A DNA stretch of 64,000 nucleotides, from positions 2,100,155 to 2,164,154 of the forward strand of contig NZ_JBLWFI010000001.1 of assembly GCF_048898065.1 (NCBI RefSeq). The letters run 5' to 3'. Positions 1-8,354 of this stretch are shown in pieces. The translations under genes and the position numbers were made by a program. The notes below the pieces were generated by a model that was not told where the DNA came from, ran no database searches, and saw only the letters and a program-made list of their open reading frames with translations. How positions within the stretch are numbered: the stretch's first letter is position 1; the number at the start of each line of letters is the position of its first letter. This DNA is from Tepidibacillus_B infernus. GTDB taxonomy: Bacteria > Bacillota > Bacilli > Tepidibacillales > Tepidibacillaceae.

Positions 1-353
1 AAGAATTCCTGAAATTTATCGACGCTGCTAAAAACATCTGAATATTGAAGATGAAGGCCGTGTGGAAGGGTTAAATCAAAACTCGTCAATAGCGCATACC
101 ACTCTTTTTCTTTTCCGTTATGAAGTTCCAGATGATAAGATAATCTCTCAAGATAGTCCAGTATTTCCTGCTCACTGTTTAAACGCTTCTCAAGTATGAT
201 ACCAGATACCCTTGTAATTTCGTCTTTCTTCTTCAGATAGAAAGTTGTTACAAAAGCTATGATAAGGCCGGCACCCAAGGTGACAATAATATTAAAAATT
301 CCTTCCCACATAAATTGTGGCAAGCCGAGATATGTATTTATCGTTTCATCCAT
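1..353 (-). CDS. Membrane-anchored protein of unknown function, N-terminal part
   Basis: This reading frame starts at an ATG (351-353) preceded by a strong GAAGGAGG ribosome site about 8 bases away, and runs off the left edge of the window, so only the first 117 codons are seen. The protein begins MDETINTYLGLPQF. A single hydrophobic segment follows at about residues 18-38, then a KKKDE turn and a soluble, charged region rich in Glu, Leu and Tyr. This suggests a protein anchored by one N-terminal helix with the rest in the cytoplasm. I do not recognise the family. The next gene upstream on the same strand is the restriction-like protein, with about 50 bases between them, so the two may be co-transcribed. 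Confidence 0.75.
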   Translation of the reverse strand, partial: MDETINTYLGLPQFMWEGIFNIIVTLGAGLIIAFVTTFYLKKKDEITRVSGIILEKRLNSEQEILDYLERLSYHLELHNGKEKEWYALLTSFDLTLPHGLHLQYSDVFSSVDKFQEF

Positions 354-403
354 TGGGTCAGCCTCCTTCATTTATACTAATAAAACGGTTGGTATAATGA
401 TAA

Positions 404-2119
404 TTAGAACCTTATGGAATATGGATTCGTATTTATGTCAAAATACTGACTACGGATATCTTCTTTATTTAAACTAATTGTTATTTTCTTATCTATTAAA
501 TCGGCGCATTTATTGGCATGATTTACATTTCCAAGATATTCTTGCAGGAGTATTCTGTCTTTAACACGTTCTGGTAATTTATTGACAATTTCTTTTTCCC
601 AACTTATGATATCACAGATTCCACTAGATAGTGGATCCCAATAATGGTTGATTGAGTCATAAAATCTAAGCTCACTCCATGAACTACCTAATTCTTGCCT
701 AAGCTTCGAATAATCATTTTCTGTAGCCTTCTCTATTTTGTCAACGACTTCCTGCAACTTCAAAAGTTCTTGGTTAATTATGGTGTTGCGAATTTTCCCA
801 CCAGGCATAAATTCTCTAACAACTTTTTCTAAAGTTTGAAGAACGGTTTGATCAACGAAATCAATAATCACTTTTGCTTCAGCAGGACCTAGCCAAGCGA
901 TTTCTTCTTCAGGAAATAAAAATAACTGTGATTCAGTAATTTTATTAACAGAATTTCTAATTGTGTGAGATAAATAGACTAACCTAATAGCAGCTCTACT
1001 TGTAAGCCCTTCAAAAGCCCACAGGTATCTAAGTTCGGGATGTTTCCAAAAGTGAAATAGGCACATCTCAATCCATTCAAGTATTTGCTCGTCAATATCT
1101 GTATTAAAATGAGGAAGGTTTTTCATCCCTAGTTTTTTTAATTCCAAAAGAAATATCAAAACATGAAAATAATAAGGGATTGTAACAGCTCTAAGCTCTT
1201 TTAATAGCAGCTTGTTTAGAAATAAGTATTGTCTTGAGGGAGATGATTCAATAAACCTTTTTGCTACTATCTGAGAAATTCTATATAATGTTCCACTTGC
1301 TAAATTGGACATAAATAGCGATGAAACAATGAGGTCTAAGTCTTCTTTGTACAGGAATTCCTCTAATGCCTGTTTCCGTAATTTCTCTTGAATTTTTGCA
1401 TTCGCTCTAAAGTTTTCTAAAACATTAGGTCTGATCTTACTTACACTAGACTTTACAGCATCAACAAATTCATCTAATCGATCCAAGTGAACTTCAGAAC
1501 TTAATGTAACTTCTATGTCTTTTAAAAGCTTATTTTTAAGGCTAAATATCAATTGACTTGACCCAAGATAAGAGTCAAGTTGATTGAATTTTTCTGGCAA
1601 ATCCGTATGAAGAATACTAAGAATGGGATTAAGATCTTGATTCAGATGATCTCTATCATACAAATTAAGATACCATCCATTAGTTACAACGAAGAATTTA
1701 GCATCAATTGCAGGATGTAAGGAGTAAAAATGTGCCTGTGCTATATCTTCTTCGGTTATTGCTGGTAAAACTTTATTGTCCTTAATTCCACCGGGTTTAG
1801 ATTCAATTATCCAAAATTTTTGTTTTCTCACAGAACAAATGTAATCTAATTTGATTCGATCTCTACCTATCTGAAGGAATAATGGATTAAGTTTATAGGA
1901 CTCTTCTCTGGAAACAGAATAATCTAGTTCTTTTCGATATCCCAATATTTTTAATAGTGGGACAATGTATTCTTCCCTCACATCAGCTTCAGACCAATTA
2001 GAAAAATCTAAATTAGCTAACCTGTGCAATTCAGCAGTCTCATCTGCTGTTAATGGAGGTCTGTACTTCCTCAACTCAATCCACCCCTTTTTTCCTTTAC
2101 TGAAACAAGCTCCTTTCAC
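404..2119 (-). CDS. Orphan protein with type I restriction HsdR-N-like nuclease domain
   Basis: The N-terminal 180 residues look like the HsdR N-terminal endonuclease domain. An acidic residue in an RIKLDYIC strand is followed about 15 residues later by an ESKPGG strand, the usual D...ExK layout of the PD-(D/E)XK fold. Proteins of this type cut or bind DNA. The remaining 390 residues are helical and unfamiliar. No HsdM or HsdS gene and no helicase motor is present, so this is not an ordinary type I system. The longest frame begins at a GTG (2117-2119) with a poor ribosome site. A TTG at 2072-2074, preceded by AAGGGG at good spacing, is a likelier start and gives a protein beginning near RKYRPPL. 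The nuclease-domain call is moderately secure; the biological role is unknown. Confidence 0.7.
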   Translation of the reverse strand: MKGACFSKGKKGWIELRKYRPPLTADETAELHRLANLDFSNWSEADVREEYIVPLLKILGYRKELDYSVSREESYKLNPLFLQIGRDRIKLDYICSVRKQKFWIIESKPGGIKDNKVLPAITEEDIAQAHFYSLHPAIDAKFFVVTNGWYLNLYDRDHLNQDLNPILSILHTDLPEKFNQLDSYLGSSQLIFSLKNKLLKDIEVTLSSEVHLDRLDEFVDAVKSSVSKIRPNVLENFRANAKIQEKLRKQALEEFLYKEDLDLIVSSLFMSNLASGTLYRISQIVAKRFIESSPSRQYLFLNKLLLKELRAVTIPYYFHVLIFLLELKKLGMKNLPHFNTDIDEQILEWIEMCLFHFWKHPELRYLWAFEGLTSRAAIRLVYLSHTIRNSVNKITESQLFLFPEEEIAWLGPAEAKVIIDFVDQTVLQTLEKVVREFMPGGKIRNTIINQELLKLQEVVDKIEKATENDYSKLRQELGSSWSELRFYDSINHYWDPLSSGICDIISWEKEIVNKLPERVKDRILLQEYLGNVNHANKCADLIDKKITISLNKEDIRSQYFDINTNPYSIRF

Positions 2120-2279
2120 TCATCCCACTCCCGATGCGAAGCCATTCTTCATCAACCCAATCTTCCTCAACGTTCATCATCCCGTTCCTGCCTTCTACTC
2201 GCCTCTCAGGTTCAGACTTATAAACCTTACAACTTAACGCACCCCGAAAATATCCTTTTTTTAATCTTCTCATATTCAA
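2097..2279 (-). CDS. Possible small hypothetical protein (60 aa)
   Basis: This is a short open frame between the polysaccharide operon and the HsdR-N-like gene. The product would be highly charged (runs such as RRLKKGY near the start and NVEEDWVDEEW in the middle), with no membrane segment. Its 3' end overlaps the longest version of the downstream frame by about 20 bases. That overlap disappears if the downstream gene starts at the TTG at 2074, which makes the layout tidier. I do not recognise the protein and it may be a chance frame or a gene remnant. Confidence 0.22.
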   Translation of the reverse strand: MNMRRLKKGYFRGALSCKVYKSEPERRVEGRNGMMNVEEDWVDEEWLRIGSGMSERSLFQ

Positions 2280-2307
2280 TTACCAAAATATTCCTCTCTC
2301 TATGATC

Positions 2308-3831
2308 TTATACTGTACTTTTGTTTAGCTTTCTCTTTATAGCATTAACAATTATATCTACTTCCTCTATCTTCATGATATAGATCATCAGAAAATAAGT
2401 AATTGCACCTATACCGATGGATACTATAAGTGACAGATTTTGAGTAACAAATTCAGTTGTAGTAATATAAGATAGTTTTGCAATAACGCCCATCAATAGT
2501 GAGGCCACAAGTATTTTTATAAATGAAGTGGTTATTTTCCTCATTCCAAAAGAACCAATTTTCTTTCTAAGACTGATAAATAGTAATATTGTACCAAATA
2601 TTGCGGATATACTTGTTGCTAACGCTAATCCACCTATTCCTAAATACACAGATAATATAATATTCAACACAATATTCAAAACCACGGCTATAGCAGCATT
2701 AATCATTGGAATTTTTGTATCTTGTAAAGAGTAAAATGCCCTTGAAAGAACTTCTCTATGCCCATAACCAATCATGCCAATAGAATAGAAAAATAAAGCA
2801 TAAGAAGTCATGGAAATAGCTTGATCATCAAAAGCTCCTCGGCCAAATAATAATCTAACTACTGGTTCAGCAAAAATCATTGCTCCGATAGTAGCGGGTA
2901 TTACTAGTAAATTTATCCCGTTAACTGCTTCTGATACTGACTTCTTAAGTCCAGACATGTTATTCTCAGCAGCCATTTTTGATATTATAGGATACATTGC
3001 AGTTGAAATAGATAATACAAATATTCCCTGCACAAAGCCATTAAGCCTGTTCGCATAGTTTAGAGCAGAGATTCCTCCTATTGCTATTTGCGAAGCTATA
3101 GTTCTATCTACTAATACATTGATTTGATTAACTGATACACCAATGATTACAGGGAGTGCAATATAGGCCATATTTTTAATATGTTTATCATATATGCTGA
3201 ATATAAACTTATAACGATATCCTTTTTTATATATAAAGGGTAATAAAAGTAATAACTGTGAAGCGGTTGCTATTACACTACCTATAGACAGTACCAGAAT
3301 GTTAGTATTCGAGCTTAAATAAATTGATAGAATGATAATGAAGTTCATGGGAAATCCAATTAAAGCTGGTATTGTATAATTCCCCTTTAATTGTAGAAAT
3401 CCACTAAAAATAGATATCATTCCAGTAAAATATATCCCTAATAAACTTATCCTTGTCAATTGAACTGCTACTGCTAGGGTATCTCCTTTAAACCCTGAAG
3501 CAAATGCCTTTACTATTTGATCAGTAAATAATAAGCCGATAATAACAATTACTGAAGCTATTAGTAGTAATATATTTACTAGATTATTAGTATATCTATT
3601 CCCTTCCCGCTCACCTTCCTGCTTTTCAATTTTGCTATACATAGGAATGTATCCAGTAGATATGCCAGCACCTATAAATCCGAATATAACTCCTGGAATG
3701 GTTAGAGATATTAAATAAGCATCACTTATATTGGATGCTCCATAAAAATATGAAAGTGTAATATCTCTAGCAAAACCAAATATTTTTGATACTATGGTTA
3801 TTAGCATTAAAAGGATTGCGGTTCTTTTCAT
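2308..3831 (-). CDS. murJ: MurJ/MviN-family lipid-linked oligosaccharide flippase
   Basis: This is a 507-residue integral membrane protein with about 14 predicted hydrophobic helices and the MviN/MurJ opening, where a KIFGFARDITLSYFYG stretch lies at the end of the first helix. The family is in the MOP superfamily and flips undecaprenyl-linked sugars across the cytoplasmic membrane; MurJ itself moves lipid II. It is the last gene of the polysaccharide operon and overlaps the 3' end of pseI by 4 bases, so the two are translationally coupled. No separate Wzx-type flippase is visible in the cluster. From that position I infer that this copy exports the repeat unit of this glycan rather than, or as well as, lipid II. 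The family call is strong; the substrate is inferred. Confidence 0.88.
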   Translation of the reverse strand: MKRTAILLMLITIVSKIFGFARDITLSYFYGASNISDAYLISLTIPGVIFGFIGAGISTGYIPMYSKIEKQEGEREGNRYTNNLVNILLLIASVIVIIGLLFTDQIVKAFASGFKGDTLAVAVQLTRISLLGIYFTGMISIFSGFLQLKGNYTIPALIGFPMNFIIILSIYLSSNTNILVLSIGSVIATASQLLLLLPFIYKKGYRYKFIFSIYDKHIKNMAYIALPVIIGVSVNQINVLVDRTIASQIAIGGISALNYANRLNGFVQGIFVLSISTAMYPIISKMAAENNMSGLKKSVSEAVNGINLLVIPATIGAMIFAEPVVRLLFGRGAFDDQAISMTSYALFFYSIGMIGYGHREVLSRAFYSLQDTKIPMINAAIAVVLNIVLNIILSVYLGIGGLALATSISAIFGTILLFISLRKKIGSFGMRKITTSFIKILVASLLMGVIAKLSYITTTEFVTQNLSLIVSIGIGAITYFLMIYIMKIEEVDIIVNAIKRKLNKSTV

Positions 3832-4874
3832 TCAAAATGATTCCAATCTATAGGAGTTCCCTTTTTAATATCTCTTAATGCTTTTTTTCCTAATATTTGC
3901 TGATAATATCTTGGATGCAGTCCATATCCAGGTCTTATTGATCTTACATTATCTTCGTTTAATATTTCCCCTGCTTTTATATCTTTGACTACAAATAATG
4001 ACCTAGCAAATTTCTTGTTTTTTTCTTTCTTTTCAAATAAGTTATAATCAACAGTGCCTATAGATTTTTCCGCTTCCCTAACAGCATCTACCATTTGTTT
4101 AAACTCTTCTTTATCTAGCGAAAAAGAGGCATCAGGCCCCCCTATACTTTTATCTAGAATAAAATGTTTTTCTATTACCTTAGCTCCAAGGGCTACTGAT
4201 ACAATCGGTACAGTAATGCCTAATGTATGATCTGATAACCCTACTTCAACTCCAAAAGTCTCTTTTAAATTTGGTATGGTTCTTAAATTAGCATCTTCAA
4301 TTTTAGCTGGGTAAGAAGATGTACATTTTAAGAGTATAATTTGATCATTTCCAACTCTTCTACATGTATTTACTGCTTCTTCTATGTCTGCGAGTGTTGC
4401 CATGCCAGTAGATAATATTACAGGCTTTCCCTTTGAAGCGATATATTCAATTAAAGGTATATCTGTAATTTCAAAGGAAGCAACTTTATAAGCTGGTACA
4501 TTAAGCCCCTCTAGAAAATCTACTGCTGTTTTATCAAAAGGGCTTGAGAAACATATCAGTCCTAAACTTTCAGCAAAATCTTTTAATTCCTTTTGCCATT
4601 CCCATGGTGTATAAGCCTTTTCATATAAGCTATATAATGTATTTCCATCCCAAATAGTTCCATTATTTAATTTAAAATAATCGTTATCGCAATCAATAGT
4701 TAGAGTGTCTGCGGTATATGTCTGTAGTTTAATAGCGTCTGCACCAACTTCTTTTGCTGCTTTAATCGTTTCCTTTGCTATATTAATATCTTGTCCGTGG
4801 TTAGCTGATAGCTCAGCTATAATAAGAACTTGTGTATCTATATCAAAATTTGCGATCCTCATTTTCATCAACAC
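3828..4874 (-). CDS. pseI: Pseudaminic acid synthase (NeuB/PseI family)
   Basis: The protein condenses phosphoenolpyruvate with 2,4-diacetamido-2,4,6-trideoxy-L-altrose to make pseudaminic acid in the cytoplasm. It has the NeuB-type TIM barrel at residues 10-270 (IAELSANHGQ near the start, KLQTYTADT, VGLSDHTLG, GAKVIEKHF) and the small C-terminal SAF/antifreeze-like domain with RSIRPGYGLHP. The length of 348 matches PseI. The choice of PseI over sialic acid or legionaminic acid synthase rests mainly on the neighbours: pseG, pseH, a SpsF/PseF-type cytidylyltransferase and pseC lie directly upstream. The likely true start is one of two nearby ATGs (MLMKMRIANF), and GGTGTTGATG gives a usable ribosome site. 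Confidence 0.9.
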   Translation of the reverse strand: MLMKMRIANFDIDTQVLIIAELSANHGQDINIAKETIKAAKEVGADAIKLQTYTADTLTIDCDNDYFKLNNGTIWDGNTLYSLYEKAYTPWEWQKELKDFAESLGLICFSSPFDKTAVDFLEGLNVPAYKVASFEITDIPLIEYIASKGKPVILSTGMATLADIEEAVNTCRRVGNDQIILLKCTSSYPAKIEDANLRTIPNLKETFGVEVGLSDHTLGITVPIVSVALGAKVIEKHFILDKSIGGPDASFSLDKEEFKQMVDAVREAEKSIGTVDYNLFEKKEKNKKFARSLFVVKDIKAGEILNEDNVRSIRPGYGLHPRYYQQILGKKALRDIKKGTPIDWNHFE

Positions 4875-4878
4875 CTTT

Positions 4879-5334
4879 TCAGTATTTATAGCTATATTTC
4901 AACAACTCCACATTCTCACCAATATAATGAAACCCCGCATTTTCAAAAAGTTTTTTTGATGGAATATTATACTTTGATACAACTGCAGTTATATTTTTTA
5001 TCATAGGGTAGTCCTGTTTAAGTCTTTGTATACTTTCTAGCAATAAAATTTTACTCAGCCCTTTTCCTTGTATTTCTTTTGCTAGACTTATACTTACTAT
5101 AGCTTCATTATCTTTAACCTTAAACCTTATCTGACCTAAAAATTTATCTTCGTCGTTAGTTACGACGTAAAAAAAATCTTTATCAGAATTCATCAAATTA
5201 TTAAACCATTTAACATGAGTATCCCATTCTATTGTCTCTTTATTAAGTGAATATTCTCTAACATAAGATTCATTTGATAGTTTAAAAATATCTGCTATAT
5301 CCTTTTCTTTTACATTTCTTAAAAATGTTTTCAT
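4879..5334 (-). CDS. pseH: PseH-like GNAT N-acetyltransferase
   Basis: This 151-residue protein has the GNAT fold. An N-terminal LRNVKEKDIADIFKLSN helix is followed by the acetyl-CoA binding region around SLAKEIQGKGLSKILL, and the C-terminal AGFHYIGE motif is typical of RimJ/PseH relatives. In the pseudaminic acid pathway PseH acetylates the 4-amino group of the UDP-sugar made by PseC. Its place between pseG and pseI, with only 4 bases to pseI, supports that role. GNAT proteins are hard to assign by sequence alone, so the exact substrate is inferred from the operon. Confidence 0.8.
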   Translation of the reverse strand: MKTFLRNVKEKDIADIFKLSNESYVREYSLNKETIEWDTHVKWFNNLMNSDKDFFYVVTNDEDKFLGQIRFKVKDNEAIVSISLAKEIQGKGLSKILLLESIQRLKQDYPMIKNITAVVSKYNIPSKKLFENAGFHYIGENVELLKYSYKY

Positions 5335-5354
5335 TTTACATATTCACCTCATAC

Positions 5355-6335
5355 CTACATAAGTAGTTCGTCAATTATTCTAGTCCTACCTAAACCATCT
5401 ATAATTCCCTTCATACTATTATATAAAATTGTTCTGTTTTCTAAATTCATCAATAGTCTTATTTCATTTGATAATTCCTTAGTAAAATTACTACTTTCAC
5501 TATCTAATACTCTATTTACTAGATTATATTTTAGTAACCCCTTTACATTATTTTCTTGATTATCAATAATTCGTATCGGTATAAAAGGTGTTTCAGTTTT
5601 AATTAGTTCATATATTGTTTGACCTGCAGCAGAGATTGCCATATCTGATCTCAACATTAAAGCTTTCATTTCTATTCCATTAACATTGTAATAGTAGCTA
5701 ATGTTTTTATCATCTATCCTTTTTATTTCTTCAATATTTTTAAACCCTTTTCCAATAACCACATTTTTAACTACATTCGGATATTCAGTATTTAAAATAT
5801 CTAATATTTTAGGAGTAATATTCCTTATGTCTGCTCCACCTAAAGTTACAAGTATTTCTTTCACTTCAGTTTTAAGAGTCTCTCTTTTGCTATCAAAAAA
5901 AGAACCTCTCAATATTACATATTCATTTCCTAGAAGGTAATGAACACCTTTTATTTGAGGATACTTAAGTTCTTTAGCATAAATAGACGGGTTAACTACT
6001 ATCCCTTTTGGATATGTTAGTCTCATATTATCATCAATAAATAATGATTTTTTTGTATGCTTAGATATATATTCATATATACCAAAATTTGCTAAGTATG
6101 AATCTACAATTGCATAAACTTCATTATTTAATATTGTGGATAAGTAGTCTGTTGATAACCAATTTCTTACCATATGTTTTTTATCACCTAATACTTCTAC
6201 TACTTCTTCATTTCCATTTATTATATATTCTACATCAATCCCTCTATTTTCTAATTCTGAGTATAATGAAGAACATCTAACAACATGTCCATATCCAAAT
6301 TTAGAACCACCTTCAGTAAAAATATACACTTTCAT
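5355..6335 (-). CDS. pseG: UDP-2,4-diacetamido-2,4,6-trideoxy-L-altropyranose hydrolase (PseG)
   Basis: PseG removes UDP from the diacetamido sugar nucleotide, freeing the hexose that PseI uses. The protein has the family opening EGGSKFGYGHVVRCSSL, with the glycine-rich loop and the catalytic-type histidine, and later VTLGGADIRNITPKIL and ISAAGQTIYEL, which form the GT-B-like nucleotide site. At 326 residues it is of normal length for a single-domain PseG. It sits between the SpsF/PseF-like gene and pseH with gaps of 20-25 bases, as expected for one transcript. Confidence 0.9.
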   Translation of the reverse strand: MKVYIFTEGGSKFGYGHVVRCSSLYSELENRGIDVEYIINGNEEVVEVLGDKKHMVRNWLSTDYLSTILNNEVYAIVDSYLANFGIYEYISKHTKKSLFIDDNMRLTYPKGIVVNPSIYAKELKYPQIKGVHYLLGNEYVILRGSFFDSKRETLKTEVKEILVTLGGADIRNITPKILDILNTEYPNVVKNVVIGKGFKNIEEIKRIDDKNISYYYNVNGIEMKALMLRSDMAISAAGQTIYELIKTETPFIPIRIIDNQENNVKGLLKYNLVNRVLDSESSNFTKELSNEIRLLMNLENRTILYNSMKGIIDGLGRTRIIDELLM

Positions 6336-6359
6336 ATACCGTACTCCTAGTAGCTAGGG

Positions 6360-7103
6360 CTACTTAATTTTTTTCTGCTCTATTCCTTGATTTATTTTAA
6401 TTAACTCCGGTTTTTCTTTAAATAAATTTATTATCTCCTCTAGAAAGAAATTAGATTCTCCTTTATATAGATGTTCATATATTTCAGTAATCAATTTAAA
6501 ATCTTCCGGAGTATCTAACGTCCAACGATAATTAGAGTAATCATCATTATTTTTATAATAATAAATTTTATTACTTTTTTCATAAAGGTAAGGAGTTACA
6601 TGTTCCCTTTGATACTCTTCCTTTGCATTTTTAAAAGCCTCTTCTAACTGTTCAATTGAAAAGACCTCTGTATCAAGACCTCTTGGATATGTCCGTTGAT
6701 TCAAGTTTGATCCCGCATTAGTAACAATATCGTAATTATGTTTATTATAATATCCAATGATTCCATCTGTTATATTTGGATCAATTAAAGGACAGTCTGA
6801 TGTGATTCTAACAACTATATCTGCATGATGCTCTTTTGCTGCGTAATAGTATCTTGATAATACATCATCTTCTGAACCCCTAAAATATTTTACATTAAGT
6901 CTCTCGGCTTCTTTTACTATTACATCATCATCTTCTTTTGTCGTTGTAGCAATTACTATTTCGTTTATTTCTTTTGATCTTTTTACCCTTTCTATAACAT
7001 GTTCCAAAACGGTTTTCCCTACTATTTTTTTCATTACCTTTCCAGGTAATCTGGTAGATCCCATCCTAGCCTGGATTATTGCTACTACCTTCACATCTAT
7101 CAC
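6360..7103 (-). CDS. pseF: Cytidylyltransferase of the SpsF/PseF type
   Basis: The N-terminal IIQARMGSTRLPGKVM motif is the nucleotide-binding signature of SpsF/KdsB/NeuA-type CMP-sugar synthetases. VVRITSDCPLIDP and RWTLDTPEDF are further conserved blocks. In this setting the enzyme would activate pseudaminic acid with CTP to give CMP-Pse, the donor for glycosyltransfer. The sequence resembles the SpsF/COG1861 branch found in Bacillus clusters more than campylobacterial PseF, so the symbol is assigned by context. The start codon overlaps the stop of pseC by one base. An internal ATG three codons in (MKVVAII is not quite in place; the frame reads MIDVKVV) does not offer a better start. Confidence 0.8.
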   Translation of the reverse strand: MIDVKVVAIIQARMGSTRLPGKVMKKIVGKTVLEHVIERVKRSKEINEIVIATTTKEDDDVIVKEAERLNVKYFRGSEDDVLSRYYYAAKEHHADIVVRITSDCPLIDPNITDGIIGYYNKHNYDIVTNAGSNLNQRTYPRGLDTEVFSIEQLEEAFKNAKEEYQREHVTPYLYEKSNKIYYYKNNDDYSNYRWTLDTPEDFKLITEIYEHLYKGESNFFLEEIINLFKEKPELIKINQGIEQKKIK

Positions 7104-8293
7104 TACTTTCTATAATAGTTTATAATTTTATAAACCCCATTTATAACATCATTAACATCGTCATCTAACATAGCAGGGAATAGAGGGATAGTCAGCATGG
7201 AATTATATAATTCTTCAGCTTTAGGACATAGCCCCATTTTATAACCTAATTTTTGATAATAGGGGTGCCAATAAACAGGTATATAATGGACATTAGAACC
7301 AATATTTTCTGCAAGAAGAGCGTTATATATTTCTTTTCGATCAACTTTTAGCTTTGGTAGATCAAGCTTTAAAACATATAAATGATTTACTGTGTCAGAA
7401 AAATCTGCATTTTTTTGTAATATTACACCCTCTAAATCTTTAAATGCTTCATTATATGTTCTAACAATATCTTTTCTCCTTGAAATAAACCAATCTAGTT
7501 TCTTCATTTGACTGATGCCTAATGCACATTGAAAATCAGTAATACGATAATTATATCCTAAATCTAATTGCTCATAGTACCAACCGCCGCCAAATTTATT
7601 TTCTAATTGAGTGACATCTCTTGTTATGCCATGGGATCTAAAGTTAATAAGTTTAGTATAATACTCTTTGTTGTTTGTGGTGATAATCCCACCTTCTCCC
7701 GTTGTAATTGTTTTAACCGGATGAAAGCTAAATTCAGTCATGTCCACTAATCCCCCTACCCGGTTTCCTTTGTACTTCGTACCAAGTGCATGGGCTGAAT
7801 CTTCAATAATTACTATATCAGTTCCTTTAACCAAATCTTTTATCGCATCAATATCGACTGCTTGTCCAGTATAATCTACTGGAATAATAGCCTTTGTTTT
7901 TTTAGTGATTTTCTTAGCTATTTCATTAACATCAATATTGAAAGTGTCTTGATCGATATCTGCAAAAACAGGAGTGCCCCCCATATAAAGAACAGAATTC
8001 GAAGAGGCAGCAAAGGTAATTGGTGTTGTAATCACTTCATCTCCTGGTTTAATTCCAGCTGCATAACTAGCTCCATGTAAAGCTGCAGTTCCATTAGCAA
8101 ATGCAACTGCATATTTTGCTCCTACATAATCTGCAACGGCTTGCTCAAATTCCTTTGCCTTAGGACCCGTTGTCAAAAAATCACTTTTTAATACCTCATT
8201 AACGGCTTTGCAATCATCATCATCTATATACTGTTTTGCATAAGGTAGTGGTTTTGTTCTTATTGGATTTCCACCTAATAGAGCTGGTATCAT
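7103..8293 (-). CDS. pseC: PLP-dependent UDP-4-keto-sugar aminotransferase (PseC)
   Basis: This is a DegT/DnrJ/EryC1-family aminotransferase of 396 residues. It carries the PLP lysine in SFHPVKTITTGEGG, the upstream IEDSAHALG block and AFANGTAALHGA for phosphate binding. PseC converts UDP-2-acetamido-2,6-dideoxy-L-arabino-hexos-4-ulose to the 4-amino-L-altro sugar. The pathway order pseC-F-G-H-I is kept along the transcript. A dedicated PseB dehydratase gene is not next to it; the only inverting 4,6-dehydratase in the operon is CapE at 16.0-17.1 kb. Confidence 0.9.
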   Translation of the reverse strand: MIPALLGGNPIRTKPLPYAKQYIDDDDCKAVNEVLKSDFLTTGPKAKEFEQAVADYVGAKYAVAFANGTAALHGASYAAGIKPGDEVITTPITFAASSNSVLYMGGTPVFADIDQDTFNIDVNEIAKKITKKTKAIIPVDYTGQAVDIDAIKDLVKGTDIVIIEDSAHALGTKYKGNRVGGLVDMTEFSFHPVKTITTGEGGIITTNNKEYYTKLINFRSHGITRDVTQLENKFGGGWYYEQLDLGYNYRITDFQCALGISQMKKLDWFISRRKDIVRTYNEAFKDLEGVILQKNADFSDTVNHLYVLKLDLPKLKVDRKEIYNALLAENIGSNVHYIPVYWHPYYQKLGYKMGLCPKAEELYNSMLTIPLFPAMLDDDVNDVINGVYKIINYYRK

Positions 8294-8354
8294 TTTTAAT
8301 TCCCCCAGTTTTTAATTTGCTTTTATTCCCTGAGCCATCAGTAACACTATAAAT

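Noticed and set aside
3828..4874. Reading the synthase as a sialic acid or legionaminic acid synthase
   Set aside because: The adjacent genes are PseG-, PseH- and PseC-like. There is no NeuC/LegG-type epimerase next to it, and the epimerase at 13.8 kb belongs with capE and capF.
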